From Acholoe squamosa (Eukaryota > Annelida > Polychaeta > Phyllodocida > Polynoidae), in NCBI GenBank assembly GCA_949317995.1, contig OX439038.1, forward strand, positions 33,998,613-34,062,612: DNA of 64,000 nt. Direction: 5' to 3'. Below the pieces are notes generated by a model. It did not search any database. It was not told the origin of the DNA and was given only the letters and a program-made list of their open reading frames with translations. Shown here in pieces: positions 45,900 to 58,185 of this stretch. The translations under genes were made by a program, and so were the position numbers. Positions within the stretch are counted from its first letter, which is position 1; every line of letters begins with the position of its first letter.

Positions 45900-47197
45900 C
45901 TTACCTCTCGCTCTGCCGCTGGGACAGGGTGGTCCCTCTCCCCAAGATGGACAACCCTACCAAACCCTCAGAATTAAGACCGATTTCTCTTCTCCCAGTT
46001 CCTGGCAAGATTGCAGAGAAGCTAGTACACAAACAGTTATATCCTTTTTTAGAAACACATGGCATATTAAATTCAGCCCAAAATGGCTTCAGAGAAAGCC
46101 ATTCTACTCCCGGTGCAACATTTCTAGTCAATAACTTAGCACATGAAGCACTTGTAAATGACACCATGGCAGCCAGAGTTTTCCTAGCTTTCAAAAAGGC
46201 TTTCGATTCCCTAGACCACTCCATTCTTTTTTCCAAACTACCAGATCTAGGTCTATCTGCTTCTACCATTAACTGGATCAAAAGCTACATGAGTAAGAGG
46301 AATCAGGTCACTATTTGTAACGGCATCACTTCCTCTAGATTACCGGTGGAATATGGGACTGCTCAAGGCTCGATATTGGGTCCACTTTTGTTTATTATAT
46401 ATGTCAATGGTCTACCTGAATTGCAACTAAATTCAAAGCTGAAACTTTATGCAGATGACACCTTATTGATCTGCCAGAACCAGTCTCACACAGATTTATC
46501 ACTACTTTTGCAGCAAGACCTCAACAAAGTCTGCAGGTGGTGCAATGCTAATAAACTCACCTTTAATGTTGCCAAATCAAAGAGTATGTTAGTAACCAAA
46601 AACCAAAATATTCCACCTTTATCTCTCAGAATAGGTTACCAAGTCCTAAAGGAGGTTGACACATACAAATATCTTGGCATCCATATAGATAGGAACCTTG
46701 ACTTCCAAAGCCAAGCTGTAGCATTGTGCCAATCTGTCTCCCATAAGATATGGATGCTAAGAAGTATCAGATATTACATTGATATGCACACAGCGCTAAT
46801 TATTTTTAAGACAATGGTGTTACCCTTTTTTGATTATGGTTCCATATTCCTCACTGGTATCAATATGCCATACCATTACAAACTAAGAGTACATGCTAAT
46901 AATGGACTCCGTGCTTGCTATAATATACATGACCCCACCACGGTACACGTGAAAAACTTGTATAAGCAAGCCAACCTCCTTCCTATGGACCTTAGAAGGC
47001 TGTATCTACAATTGACATTAGGTCATAGATTGGTATATTCTGGTATTGTGGAAACTCTACCTTCTACCGGGACAAGAGCATCAGGAGCCCCACTGATGAT
47101 GCAGCTACAGCCTAAAACAGCAGCCTTATTAAATGCTCAGCCTTACCAACTGCAAGCACAATGGAGTGCTCTCCCCCCCCCTCTATCAGATGGATAG
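45900..47197 (+). pseudogene. LINE reverse transcriptase with a lost catalytic Asp
   Basis: RT blocks in order: LRPISLLPV, QNGFR, motif A VFLAFKKAFDSLDH, motif B GTAQGSILGPLLF, motif C YADDT (about 46447), then YLGIHID. In motif A the first, catalytic Asp is Ala, so this copy should be inactive. The C-run at 47171-47181 shifts the frame, and coding sense continues in another frame (WIADKSDFAK) to about 47350. The first 15 codons of the open frame belong to the antisense Gypsy fragment. Confidence 0.85.
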
Positions 47198-47220
47198 CTG
47201 ACAAGTCAGACTTTGCTAAG

Positions 47221-47275
47221 TTTGTTTGTTTGTTTAGTTTTACGTCCGGGGGCCATCGAGGAACTCAGACATTCA
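47221..47275 (-). mobile_element. 55-bp retroposed tail with 13-bp target duplication
   Basis: AGACTTTGCTAAG flanks it at 47208-47220 and 47276-47288. On the minus strand it ends CGTAAAACTAAAC plus (AAAC)n, like a SINE or LINE 3' end. It interrupts the C-terminal coding sense of the LINE. Confidence 0.8.
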
Positions 47276-47925
47276 AGACTTTGCTAAGAGAATCAAAGCA
47301 GAATTAATCAAGGTCCTTGATACTACCTGGAGGCGTAAAGACCACCTTATATTATATCAAGGGACCTCCTTGATCAAAGCCTAATAAGGTACTCAACTCT
47401 TAGAAAGAATCCCTAATCCTCCCTGCTGGTTCTTGGCTCAAGTAAGAAGTGCAAAGGTACTTATCCTATCCAAGGCGATGCATCATATTGTGACCTTAGA
47501 TAACTCAAAAACTCTTATGATTGTATCATCTTTGAATATATTGGTTGCTGTAACCGACTACCTCACTCCAGCAGACATGTACAAACTGTAAATGGTTAAT
47601 ACTCTGGTCTGACTCCTAATATATCATTGGTCTCCTGTCCGTCCTGTCTGTCTTTTTCCCTAAGTTATAGCGTTTTAATAGACCACAGTAAAGTGTTAGA
47701 CTAGCCAGTCTAGAAGGTCCAGAGTATAAAGAGACTTTATAGACAATGAACATTCAGTAACTGGGATGCAACTCTGGTGCCTAAAATCCCCCTGGAGTGC
47801 AGCGGTAGACCGGCGAATACCCAAGCCATGTAACCAGGATAAATAAATCTGTTTAAAAAAAAAAAATAAAAAAAAAGGCCTACAACCCGGTCTCCGAGGC
47901 ATCAGTATCTAACAAGATCCGTCCC

Positions 47926-48745
47926 TCCTCATGGGGAATTCCTAGTATCACTCCCTAGGTCACTCACACACTGCTACCAGCCTCCCAGATCACTCGCAAT
48001 CTCCTGCTGGCCTCCCTAGGATGCTCGCACAGTCGCTGTAGCCCCTAGATCCCTGGCAACGTCACACCAGACCCCCTGGATCACTCAAACATTGCTGCTG
48101 AACCCCCTGGATCACTCGCATCCGCCCACCCTAGGACAATTGCACACTGCTACCTGCCCCCCTAGATCATGTGCATACTGCCCAAGACCTCTCAGACCAC
48201 CTGCAACCTCCCAGTAGACTCCCTAGGTCATTGAGTGACCTATTGAGTCTGGCGACATGTTGCGAGTGACCTAGGGTTTCTGGTGGGAGGTTGTGAGTGA
48301 TCTAGGGGGTCCATTTGCAGCTACTGCATAATCCTCCCTAGGTTGCTAGTGATCTAGGGAGGGCGGCAGCAGGTTGCGGGGTGAGGTGGGGGGGTTTGAA
48401 GTGATCTAGGTTCAGCGGCAGTGTGCAAGTGATTTAGGGGGTCCGGTGGGAGGTTGTGGGTGATCTAGCAGGTTTCGCGTCAGTGTGTGAGTAACCTAGG
48501 GGGTCCGTTCGGAGGGAGCGAGGACCTTAGGGGAGGCTGGGACATGTTGCACATGATTTAGGGGGGCCGGCAGCACATTGCGAGTGACGCAGGGGTCTGG
48601 TTGGTGGTTGTAAGTGGTCTAGGGGGTATGGTGGTAGTGTGTGATTGACCTAGTGAGTCTGGTCTGAGGTTACGAGTGATCTGGGAGGCTGGTAGCAGTG
48701 TGTTAGTGACCTAGGGAGTGATACTAGGAATTCCCCAGGAGGAGG
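47926..48745. repeat. Palindromic degenerate minisatellite (820 bp)
   Basis: Units of about 33-36 bp with CCCTAGATCACTCGCA run to about 48225, then continue as reverse complement. The outer 50 bases (GAATTCCTAGTATCACTCCC...) match their complement at the other end closely. Confidence 0.85.
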
Positions 48746-48750
48746 GGCGC

Positions 48751-48840
48751 AGGGTGTTAGGTGGATGTTCGGGTTGGGAGGGGAGTGTTGGGTGGATGTT
48801 CAGGTTAGGCTGGGAGTGTTGGGTGGATGTTCGGGTTAGG
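48751..48840. repeat. Inverted copy of the 32-bp tandem repeat
   Basis: Three units of TTAGGTGGATGTTCGGGTT type, complementary to 44331-44640. Confidence 0.85.
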
Positions 48841-48879
48841 TTTAAGTCTTGATTTTATATGGGCCCCGTAATGGGGGAA

Positions 48880-49042
48880 CCCACTTTTGTTTTTTTGCTA
48901 AAAAGAGGGTGAATTTTTTTAGCCCCCCCCCCTCAAGAGGGGTTTAAAATTTTTTTAGCCCCCCCCCTTGGCCTGGGTCTGAAAATTTTACGCCCCCCCT
49001 CAAACCCCCCACCCCCCCTGTTGATAAATAATGACCACTCCC
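48880..49042. mobile_element. Partial Harbinger-like MITE
   Basis: The right end TGATAAATAATGACCACTCCC is followed by TTA. The left end is not clear. Confidence 0.5.
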
Positions 49043-49055
49043 TTAGTAAGGGCCT

Positions 49056-49610
49056 TACTTCAGTCCCTGTTCACAAGTGACAGGGTGAAGAAGGAAGCTG
49101 GAGTGTTGTTACTGTTTCATCAAAATATGCCCCTAAACTAAAGAATACAGACTAAACAAAGGTTGGTAGGGGTGCCTAAACTTCCAGTCCACCTCCCTGG
49201 CTATGACATAAAAGTTGTCTTAGTGTAGATTTGTGAGATTGATGTTGGAAAGAAGGTCGTTGCATGGGTGAAAATAGGGGTAACTGCAGACAGGGCTCCC
49301 GTGAAGAGTGGCAGATCCCCGGGGGGAGGGCTGGGGCAGCCCAGCAGCCGGGCATATTTGAAAAGTGGAGCCATCATTTCCTTAGGATGGGATCATAGTT
49401 CCTCAAAAGGTGGAATTATCGTTCTGGGATCATCTTTCCTTGGGATCATCGTTTATGTAGAGGCTAAACTGACATTGGGAAGTGGCACCGGAAGTAAAGT
49501 TGCAGTACGGGAGATGTTGACCAATCAGAGAATGTCACGGACGTCCGCAGTGCAAACAGCGCCGAGTTGGGGTTCTCTCGAGGACTATTTCTATGACATA
49601 ACTTACCAAA
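49056..49610 (-). repeat. Inverted, uninterrupted copy of the Gypsy target repeat
   Basis: Reverse complement of 33770-34040 joined to 44022-44092, with no LTR element and a single ATAT at the junction (about 49118-49121). It carries its own insert of about 195 bp at 49269-49462. Confidence 0.85.
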
Positions 49611-50830
49611 AAATGATGTTTTTCCATGGAATAGAAATACCAAAATTCAGGTGTTGAAGTTGCCCAGTTTACTATAGTGACAGATATGCATTGTTTTTTA
49701 CGGGCTCCCGGCGCCCATCCCTACTTATTTTGAGAACCGTAAAACAGGGCTATTTTGGCCTGTGGGGGCTATTTTGGCCACCCTCCAAAAAAGTGTTCAC
49801 ATTTCACTCAGAGATGAAAAATTAAGAAGTAGAGATGAAAATAACTGGATATATAGTTTTGATATCATATATTTATGCATCTAAGATTGCATTTTGATGT
49901 TTTGGAGAAAAATCGGCTTTGGGGTGCATATCTGAGCATGCGGCCATTTTGAGGTCACATGACCTCAAGATTTATGAAAAAATTCATCATACCTCGAACT
50001 TTATCACAGATAGTCATGAAATAATGAGTAGAAATGACTTAAATATGTATAAGTTCCATATAAAGTCATATTCTAAGATATAATAATAAAAAAAAAAATA
50101 TACAATATTTGGATTTTGCTGAAAATATTAGGAATTTACTAAAAAAAATGCTCAATTTTAGGTAATTGGAGGCTATTTTGGCCGGTAGCCCCTTACAAAT
50201 ATTGGTCACATGATTTCCTTTATAAGTGGAGTTAAAAAATCATTTTACATTGGAATAACTACCAAAATCAAATTCTCCAGCTAATTTCACACAAGAAATG
50301 AGATGTTTGGTGAAGATTTGTGAATGAAAAAGTGAAATAAGAGGTGACCAAAATGTCATGACCTTAAATACGGTTCAATTTTGTGGTAGGAATTGCCAAA
50401 TATATCTGCTATTGGTGAATTCTGTGCATATCTCACCTCAAAAAGATGCCGATGGAATAAAGTATGGCATAAACCTCTGGGAAGCTCAAAATCACTTTTA
50501 AATGATCTTAAGAATGCTTGAGTATCCCTATAATGTCATTTTTCTAACCAATAGGCCATAATAAAAAAAAAATTGCACATGGCGTATGGACAAATATGGC
50601 TACCCAGGTGGCCAAAATAGCCAGGCCTTTTTTTACGAAAAAATAGCACAATTTGAATGATTTTAAATACAATTTCACTCATAGCGCAAGCATTTAGATT
50701 ATTTCTTATAGTAAAATCACAATATATTGCAAACGGTGATAAATTGGAGCAAATATCCAAAGAAAACTAGAAAACACTGGCCAAAATAGTGGCTTGGCAA
50801 AGCTATTTATAATTAGCTTGAAAAAACTAG
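49611..50830. repeat. AT-rich region with inverted GGCTATTTTGGCC words
   Basis: GGCTATTTTGGCC occurs near 49750, 49768 and 50171. GGCCAAAATAGCC occurs near 50611, with a truncated form near 50790. This suggests an old inverted-repeat element. No ORF was recognised. Confidence 0.4.
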
Positions 50831-51770
50831 CTTGTGAAATCTTTATGAACCGGGGCCTGTAGGTCTATGTGACCACAGCCCTTCCGACATCGCTTGCCAC
50901 TGTAATATGCAAAATGTCGCTCCATGCAAAATGTTTCCGCGGAAAATCAAGTTAGACTTTGCATTAATCATACTTCTACGGCGTAGGGGCAGTATCATTA
51001 GGGTTGTTGTTTTTTCAATTTCTATAAGAGGAGAGGGATATTTTCATGGTTTCTTCCTTTCAAAGAAAAAAACTATTTGTTTCGAGATTAAGTAAAGTTT
51101 ATCACTCTCCAAGCAGATGTTTTGATCTTGCATGATACGATTTAGAGGGTGCAAAGTCTGTTGGAAGAACGCTGGAAACATTTTGCATGGTAGCGACATT
51201 CTGCATACGACACCACCCCGCCCACATCTGATTTTGACAGCTGTCAGATCCCTATGGTAGTATGGAACTTGAAACTACACTCATTATCGCCCAAATTAAC
51301 TTGCAACCAATTTGCGCTCGAAATTCATACTTTCACCATGATCGAGGGATCATCCAGTGAGGCACCATATATATCCCTTTTCTATAGTCAACATAGCCTT
51401 AAATTGAATGATATTTACTGTATAAAGGCCTCAAAACCCACCTTGTTAGTTGTTGTTTACACACGCATGCGGCGGATTGCAGACGATTGACCGGACTGCG
51501 GGACTGTTTTATGTCGCATTTTTGCAGTTCACTATCTTTATCTATAATTTTCTGTACAAAATACACGTTATATATTCACGGAAAGATAGATACTACTTTA
51601 TATATTTTTTAACCTAGCTTAATGGACATTATTTCCACAGCTGTAGGGAATTATCCACCAATCAGCGCTAAGACTTATCAACCTCTCCAGTGCCCGTGCC
51701 TGCTGTGCACCAGCCCGTCTGATCCAGATCCATCGCAGTCGGAAAAGATCCACCGACCGTACAAGAGAAG
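50831..51770. other. Region upstream of the candidate exon
   Basis: No ORF with family signature. ACGCATGCGGCG near 51463 resembles part of an NRF1 site. CG-containing words increase after 51450. Confidence 0.3.
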
Positions 51771-51927
51771 ATGGCGACCAAAACGGAGGAAGAAATTATC
51801 ACCTCGTCTATGGCCGAGGATGATATCAATCAAAATTTCTCTTCAGTTGCATCACATATGGAAACTAAGCCCCGATGGGGACCTCAACATACGGGCGCCA
51901 AGGAACTGGCATCGCAATACACACTGG
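51771..51927 (+). CDS. Candidate first coding exon of an unknown gene (52 codons)
   Basis: AGAAGATGGCG gives a strong start context at 51771. The frame encodes an acidic, Ser/Thr-rich N-terminus followed by PRWGPQHTGAKELASQYTL and stops at a GTAGGT donor (51928). No later exon was found in the window, so the gene may extend beyond 64000 or the call may be wrong. I do not recognise the protein. Confidence 0.35.
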
Positions 51928-52544
51928 GTAGGTTGACAACTTGATGCAGATACTGAGATAGCATTAGCAGTGGGTTTTAGCACTTTTCTAGTTTCTTCTC
52001 CGTTTTACCTGGGCACCTAAATTGCATATAGACTTGTGTAGATATGCATCGATTTGAGAAATATTTTCCGGGGATGTTCCTTAATGAGACAAACGTGGGT
52101 CTAAAAGTTAGAGTACACGTACAGAGTCAGAGGGAGGCCTGCGGCTGGACCAAACGCCCAGGAAATTATTAGAGGTTTATAGCGTCTTCCAGACCCCGGT
52201 TACGGTACGGTACCACTGATTTGTGTTTCATAACACAAACGGAGAGTTTTCTGTATGTTTGTAGAGAAAAGCAGCCATGCCAAGGTTCACCGGCTCAATA
52301 AATCCATTCTGGCCTAATCCTGGATTAGGTCGCTATGTAAAAATATGAAACCTGTATGTAACAAAAGGCAATGCAAATTTGTTTACATAAATACAGGCCT
52401 AAGACAGCCAAAGCTCAAATAATCACCCCCTTATTCCCCCGTGATTGCTTTTGAATTGTTTCCCTCCCCCCAGACAGCAACTTACATCCTGCCACTTCAG
52501 CCTGGCGCCACTCCATTCAGCACAGTAATTACCTGTTGTTCATT

Positions 52545-53545
52545 TCTAATAGCGACTTATATTAGCGACCTAAAACGGGAGTATATATGCCACAATAAGT
52601 ACACAAACTGGCATGCCAAAAATAGGTGGTTTCCATGGACTTCCAGAGCGACTTATATTAGCAACCTAATGCAGGAGTATATATAAGGAAAAGATAACAA
52701 ACCTAAATCATCTAAGGGGGAGGGATTCCGCCCAAAAGTGGGTCTTTTGAAGGGGCCTATATAGGAAAAAAATGGGGCTTGGCTTTTTTTGGGGGGAAAA
52801 GACGTTTATATTATTCATATTATTACATAAAGGAACTGCTGGAAGAAAAAGTCGCTGTTGGAAAGGAACTACAAGTTATTAATGTACAATTACAGCTCTA
52901 CTACCACCTACACATAGAGCAGCGACTTATATTAGCGACCTAAAGCAGGAGTATATATAAGGGAAAGACAACAAACTGAAATCATCTAAGGGGGAGGGAT
53001 TCCCCCCAAAAGTGGGTCTTTTGAAGGGGCCTATATAGGAAAAAAACTGGGGCTTGGCTTTTTTTTGGGGGGAAAGAAGGTTATATTATTCATATTATTA
53101 TAGAAAGAAATAATTATGCAGGAAGAAAAAGTCGCTGCTGTTGTTTACAAACATACAGGTAGCTTTTTGAGGAGTTTTCTGTATGTTTGTAGAGAAAAGC
53201 AGCTACTTTTTCTTCCAACATTTTTTTATTGTAATAAAGATCCTTATAGCGACCTAATCTTCCACAGTGCTTAATATGAATAACATGTTTTACTTGAACT
53301 GAACAAGGCTTTGCCTTTCAGCGACTTATTATGACAACATTATATGAATAATATAACCTTCTTTTCACCAAAAAAAAAGAGCTAAGCCCCATTTTTTCCC
53401 TATATAGGCCCCTTCAAAAGACCCACTTTTGGGGGGAATCCCTCCCCCTTAGATGATTTAAGTTTGTTGTCTTTCCCTTATATATACTCCTGCTTTAGGT
53501 CGCTAATATAAGTCGCTGCTCTATGTGTAGGTGGTTACTGGTAGT
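52545..53545. repeat. Composite fold-back repeat with AGCGACTTATATTAGCGACC
   Basis: A block of about 170 bp (GCAGGAGTATATATAAGG...GGGGCTTGGC...) occurs at 52662-52830 and 52938-53105 on the plus strand and inverted at 53335-53520. The inverted pair forms a stem of about 200 bp. TTTTCTGTATGTTTGTAGAGAAAAGC at 53175 also occurs at 52248. Confidence 0.85.
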
Positions 53546-53582
53546 TGGGCTTATCTACCCCTTCATTAAAATGTGGAGGGGT

Positions 53583-53641
53583 GTCTGTTATGGAACAAGG
53601 CATTTTTCGTGTCTAAAATTGTGCCTTGTTCCATAACAGAC
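53583..53641. repeat. Perfect hairpin, 20-bp arms, 19-base loop
   Basis: 53583-53602 is the exact complement of 53622-53641. Part of the arm recurs near 53670 (GTGTCTGTTATGGAA). Confidence 0.93.
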
Positions 53642-53679
53642 CCCCCTTTATTGATATGTGGAGGGTGTCTGTTATGGAA

Positions 53680-55534
53680 TTTATAAGCTGTATTTTCCAT
53701 TTACTTTATATAGGAATCCACTTTTCACTTTTACCTCTTAGAATCTCACAGTAAATGTAGTCTTCAGCGACATAAACAATACCTCAGCGACCCATTCATA
53801 GAGAAGGCCTGCATTCTGCTTCTAACATCTAGGCCCGAGTTCTATACCAGGGCCCTACTATTTCTCATTTTCACTGACATAGTCATAGACTTTATGAATT
53901 CAGTGGCTGATCCAGGATTTGGAGAAAGGGGGCGTACATTTTGGGGTCTGCAGTAGCCACTCTCGTAGCCTACGACGTAGGGCTACTGTCAGTACTGAGT
54001 GAACCCCATTCATTTTTTAGGGGAGAATTTTAAAAAGGGTGGGCTGCATTGAAAACATTATCTTTAGACATGAAGTGATACATGTTTGGATAGATTTATG
54101 TCTGTGCGGGTTGCACCAAATTAGAAGTGATTAGACACTTTAATCAAGTGTGTTGGTCACATTTCTAATGTAATAATGAAATCTGCAGTTAGAAATTTGA
54201 CGGCGGCCATTTTGATATGTATGTGACATTCTGTTTGTTGCCTTGGTGATATCTCCATTGCCCCCAAAAAGCCAATACATCGCAGTCAGTCTGAGAACGG
54301 CTCACCCGTGGCTCAGACGATACTCAGTCTAGGTCTGCAGGGGCAGATCAATGAGTTTGTAAAGGGGGAGGGGCAAGATTTGGTGATGTTGGAGGGAATG
54401 GTAGGCGCAAGGAGTGCCACAAGCGCAGCGCAGCGACACACCTAACGCCACACCTAACCTAGAGGGGTTTGGGGGCATGCCCTCCCCCCAAGAAAATCCG
54501 AAATCTAGACATCAAACAGTGCATTCTGGGGCGTTCTAGACCCTAATCCAGAGGCTAGTTTAGTCTTGTAAATTCAGACATTCCCTAAGAAAAATGAGTG
54601 ATCATCATGAAAAATGCATCTATGTCATTAGCTATGCCATCCTATGACTGGAAGGTAGCTGACCCCATTCCTCCACCTTCAATCTAATCCTGCATGATTT
54701 CCAATCCAACCATTCTCTCAAATTTAGTCTGATGTGCCCTGCCCTCACCCTAGTCCAGCCATTCCTCCTCCCTCAGGCTTATCCTGACCTCACCCTAGTC
54801 CAACCATTCTTCCAACCTCAGTTTTATCCTGACCTCACCCCAGTCCAACAATTCCTCCTCCTTGAGTCCTATCCTGCCTTCACTCCAGATGCTATCATAT
54901 TCTGACCATAATCCCTTAACCATAGGGCATTAGGCCTATGATAGGTACAGCTATTCAGTGTCTTAAGGTTCCCCATAATACAACACGTTTTAAGACATTT
55001 CCTGTCCAGGAGCAACAGTGAAGTGTGTCACATGACATCTATTATCCAATGAATGCATTTGTTTGTGCTTTCCAAGTTGTAACATTGTGTGTAGACATAG
55101 TAGGGATGGAGGCAAACTAAAATGATCTCTCCTATTTTTAATTCTCTATCTTAACCCACAACAATATGCTATTTTAGTAGGCATATTATTTATTATCAAC
55201 CTTGGGTTAAATACATCAAAGATTGAGAGAGAAGGTTGAAAAATTGGAAATTCCAGTCAGCAGCTGCGGTAATTTGCAGCAGGTGTCATCTTTTACCCAT
55301 AAACACAAGAAACCCGTAAAAGACAGGATGAACCTAACCTTAATACGGTGAATGCACAAGGAACAACCCTGGAAAGTAACCCAAAATGGGCCCCCTCCTC
55401 CCGGGCTCATGCACACTATAGATTGGATACCATCAGAAATCCTCAGGAAGGTAACCCTGAGTCAGGGAGACCAGGCCTGCGTCTGTGGTACTAGCTGGTC
55501 CAGTGCCATTAGAACGTAAAATCCCCCTCCCAGC
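53680..55534. other. Intergenic DNA with repeat fragments
   Basis: CAGTGGCTGATCCAGG at 53901 is one end of the family seen at 55535-55690. 54690-54885 holds three to four units of about 55 bp containing CACCCTAGTCCAACCATTC. No gene was recognised. Confidence 0.5.
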
Positions 55535-55690
55535 CAGTGGCAGACCCAGGATTTGGAAAAGGAGGGGGCGCCCCCCAAACGGAGGGGTCACACCCCCTAT
55601 TTTTGAGCAAATCTTGGGGTCCAAAATATGTAACCAAACTCTTAAGTACTGGGGAAAAGGCGCCCCCGACCCCCTCTAAATCCGCCACTG
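55535..55690. mobile_element. CAGTGGC-type MITE, 156 bp
   Basis: Starts CAGTGGCAGACCC and ends AAATCCGCCACTG. Flanking 8-mers CTCCCAGC and CTCCCCCC are similar, suggesting an 8-bp duplication. Other ends of the family are at 11695, 53901 and 63871. Confidence 0.65.
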
Positions 55691-58130
55691 CTCCCCCCAG
55701 GAAGAAGCTTATGTCTGGCTCCGTCCCTCTGGGACATTTGTGACCTGTCTCTCTACAGAGTCTAATACAGTGCCATCAGGAACTCCCAGGAAGGTATCTC
55801 AAAATTTGCCCCCTTCCTGTACAGGCTATAGTACAGTGCTATAGTACAGTGCCATCAGGAACTCTCAGGAAGGTATAGGCTAGAGATGTGATTTCTCCTA
55901 CATCTGTAGGATTTCCTACACTTTGGGCCAAAAAGATGACCCTTGTGGTTTTTCCTGATCCAATCAGAGAATTTCATAGCATTTATGGGGTTGGGGACTG
56001 ACCTTTTGTAGCTATCAAGTACAAATCTATCAGCTGCCATGTTGTTATATCTAGTTTCCTACACATTGCACACAATGAAATCCCATCCCTACTAAACACA
56101 GGAAAATTTTGTCTCATTAAGGTATTTTGGTGCATTCTGGTGCAATTTTAGAGCCCAATTCTGGGGATGAGGCAAGGAGACCAGCAGTAGGGCAAAGGTA
56201 GGTGGGGGTAATAGGCAGGATGAAACATGTACACCACAGTAGGGGAACTTTCAGCATAAGGTAATAGGCACCTGAGGGTAGACAGGAATATTAATGGTAG
56301 AAGGAAAAAGCAAAGAATACAAGATAGAATAATGCAATTATGCCTTTTCCTATACCTGGTACACAAAGTTAGGTCCTTGCTACACCTTTCATAAGTAGGC
56401 ATGGGAAGAGGGGCACCAGACAGCAGTCACGGGTGGCGGCAGTGACTCTTTGATTGTCACCCTCAACTGCTGCCCTACTGCTCTATCCATCAGTTATCTT
56501 GAAATCTGACTGCCCTAGGTAAATAGATAAGCTGGACATTGACCGCCCCCCTTTTTTCCACAATCCCAAATAATGCCTAGACTCCCCCCAGCCTCCACCC
56601 TCCACCAAGCTGTCTATTGTCATCATGCATTTATATGAACCAGAAATTCTCATTGTCCAGCACAGTGTTTATCACATTGTATGCCCTCATATGTATGGTG
56701 TTTAAGCAATAGGGATGTCATTGACATCCCATTTTTGTCGATTCCGATTATCCCGTTTTTTGGTCTCAATATCCCGATTTTTTTCCCGATCTTATGATGG
56801 AGTAGACCTACGTTAAACTGAAATAAATCTTCAATCTTCGTGTTTTCTTTTGTTTTACTGAGGGGGGGGGTCCTAATGTGTTCTAATAAAGAAACTGGAC
56901 AATATTGACGTCAAATAGTGGCAATTTAATGCTATTGTAGGATGTTTTAGGCATTAATCATTGAGGATTCTCTATTGATAATGATGTAAACATACATGAG
57001 CTTGGGGTACCTCCTGATAGGTGGTATTTCCAAAAATAACAGAGATAGATCAAAACAAGGCATACACGTTTGTGAAATTTTGCCCATCCTAATGGAACCA
57101 CAGAATTTTGTCAGAGCTAACAAGGAGGTTTAATAATTTGTATGCACTGAAGGGTCCATGGACCTACCAGGTGTCACTCTCTGGTAGCCATCTTCAGGAA
57201 TGTGATTTCTCATAGGTCTGTACCATTTCCTAAACTTTTGGGCAAAAATTAAATCCTAAGGATTACCCCAAGTCTATTGACAAAGAATGAGTGGCCAGGA
57301 CAATACTTTTCTGTTATATGTTCACCATTCTCATAGCGTTGTGAATAAACAAGGTACCTATAGCTCATTGCATTGGCGACAGCATAAGCTTTAATTTGAT
57401 ATCAAACATGCATATGAATATCTTCATAAATTAGGGGAATTTAGTAAAAGATTTTCATATTTTTCAAATGAGACATTACTGTATATCGATATAACAGTAA
57501 TGTCGATATGATATTCACTATTTAACTCGAAAGACGAGTTATAAGAGTCGGGTAAAAGAAGCACAGATTCAGTGCCTACAAAATGGTAGGTTAACAGTGA
57601 GAAAAAAATAAGACGTTTTTAGGCCTATGTTAAATCCCATAGGTGGTGCAAAAAACCAAACATTCCCACGCTTTTGGTATGGAGTGGTGCAAATAATTGA
57701 TGAATGTTGATGAATTTGCCGTCATACGATCCGTTCGTGCATCTCTATTGTCGTAAAAGTGGTCATTATTTTTTTTTTTTTTCAATTATTCAGTGTTATA
57801 ATATAGAAATATGATAAAGAATGGCAAAAGGATATGATTTGAATCGATATGTATCATTAAAAAGATAAAATTAATATGTGTTCGCCCTGTCGGTAATTCG
57901 CATCACAAAGCCATGGTCTTGCAAATTGACCCAAATAACTATGGAAATTGGGTCGGCATGCGCAGATAGAACCAAAATCCAGCGAGACGATCGATTTGTG
58001 GGGCTATAACAGTAAATTGAGGGGATTATTCGATTCAATTCGATTGATATTGCCAAAGATGGATGGATTATATTCAAAAAGCCATTAATTTCAAGTTTAA
58101 TCGATATAATCTATCATTTCTTCGTCGAAA
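55691..58130. other. No recognised gene
   Basis: A 31-base word with ACAGTGCCATCAGGAACTC is repeated at 55766 and 55846. 57951-58000 is a diverged copy of the promoter-like segment at 58149-58210. Confidence 0.4.
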
Positions 58131-58165
58131 ATGCGACTTCCGGCAAGGAGGGGTCGCGCATGCGC
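58131..58165 (+). promoter_or_regulatory. ETS and NRF1 site pair, CpG-rich promoter type
   Basis: ACTTCCGG (ETS) at 58136-58143 is followed by CGCGCATGCGCA (exact NRF1 consensus) at 58153-58164. Such pairs mark TATA-less housekeeping promoters in animals. An ATGGCG follows at 58186. Confidence 0.5.
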
Positions 58166-58185
58166 ACGGAACATCAAAATTCAAA

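Larger units (their letters stand above)
45896..47878 (+). mobile_element. 5'-truncated non-LTR retrotransposon (LINE)
   Basis: It begins abruptly inside the antisense RNase H fragment, has only the RT part of ORF2, and ends in an A-rich tail (47854-47878). No endonuclease domain is present. The protein resembles the Jockey/CR1 group. Confidence 0.8.
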
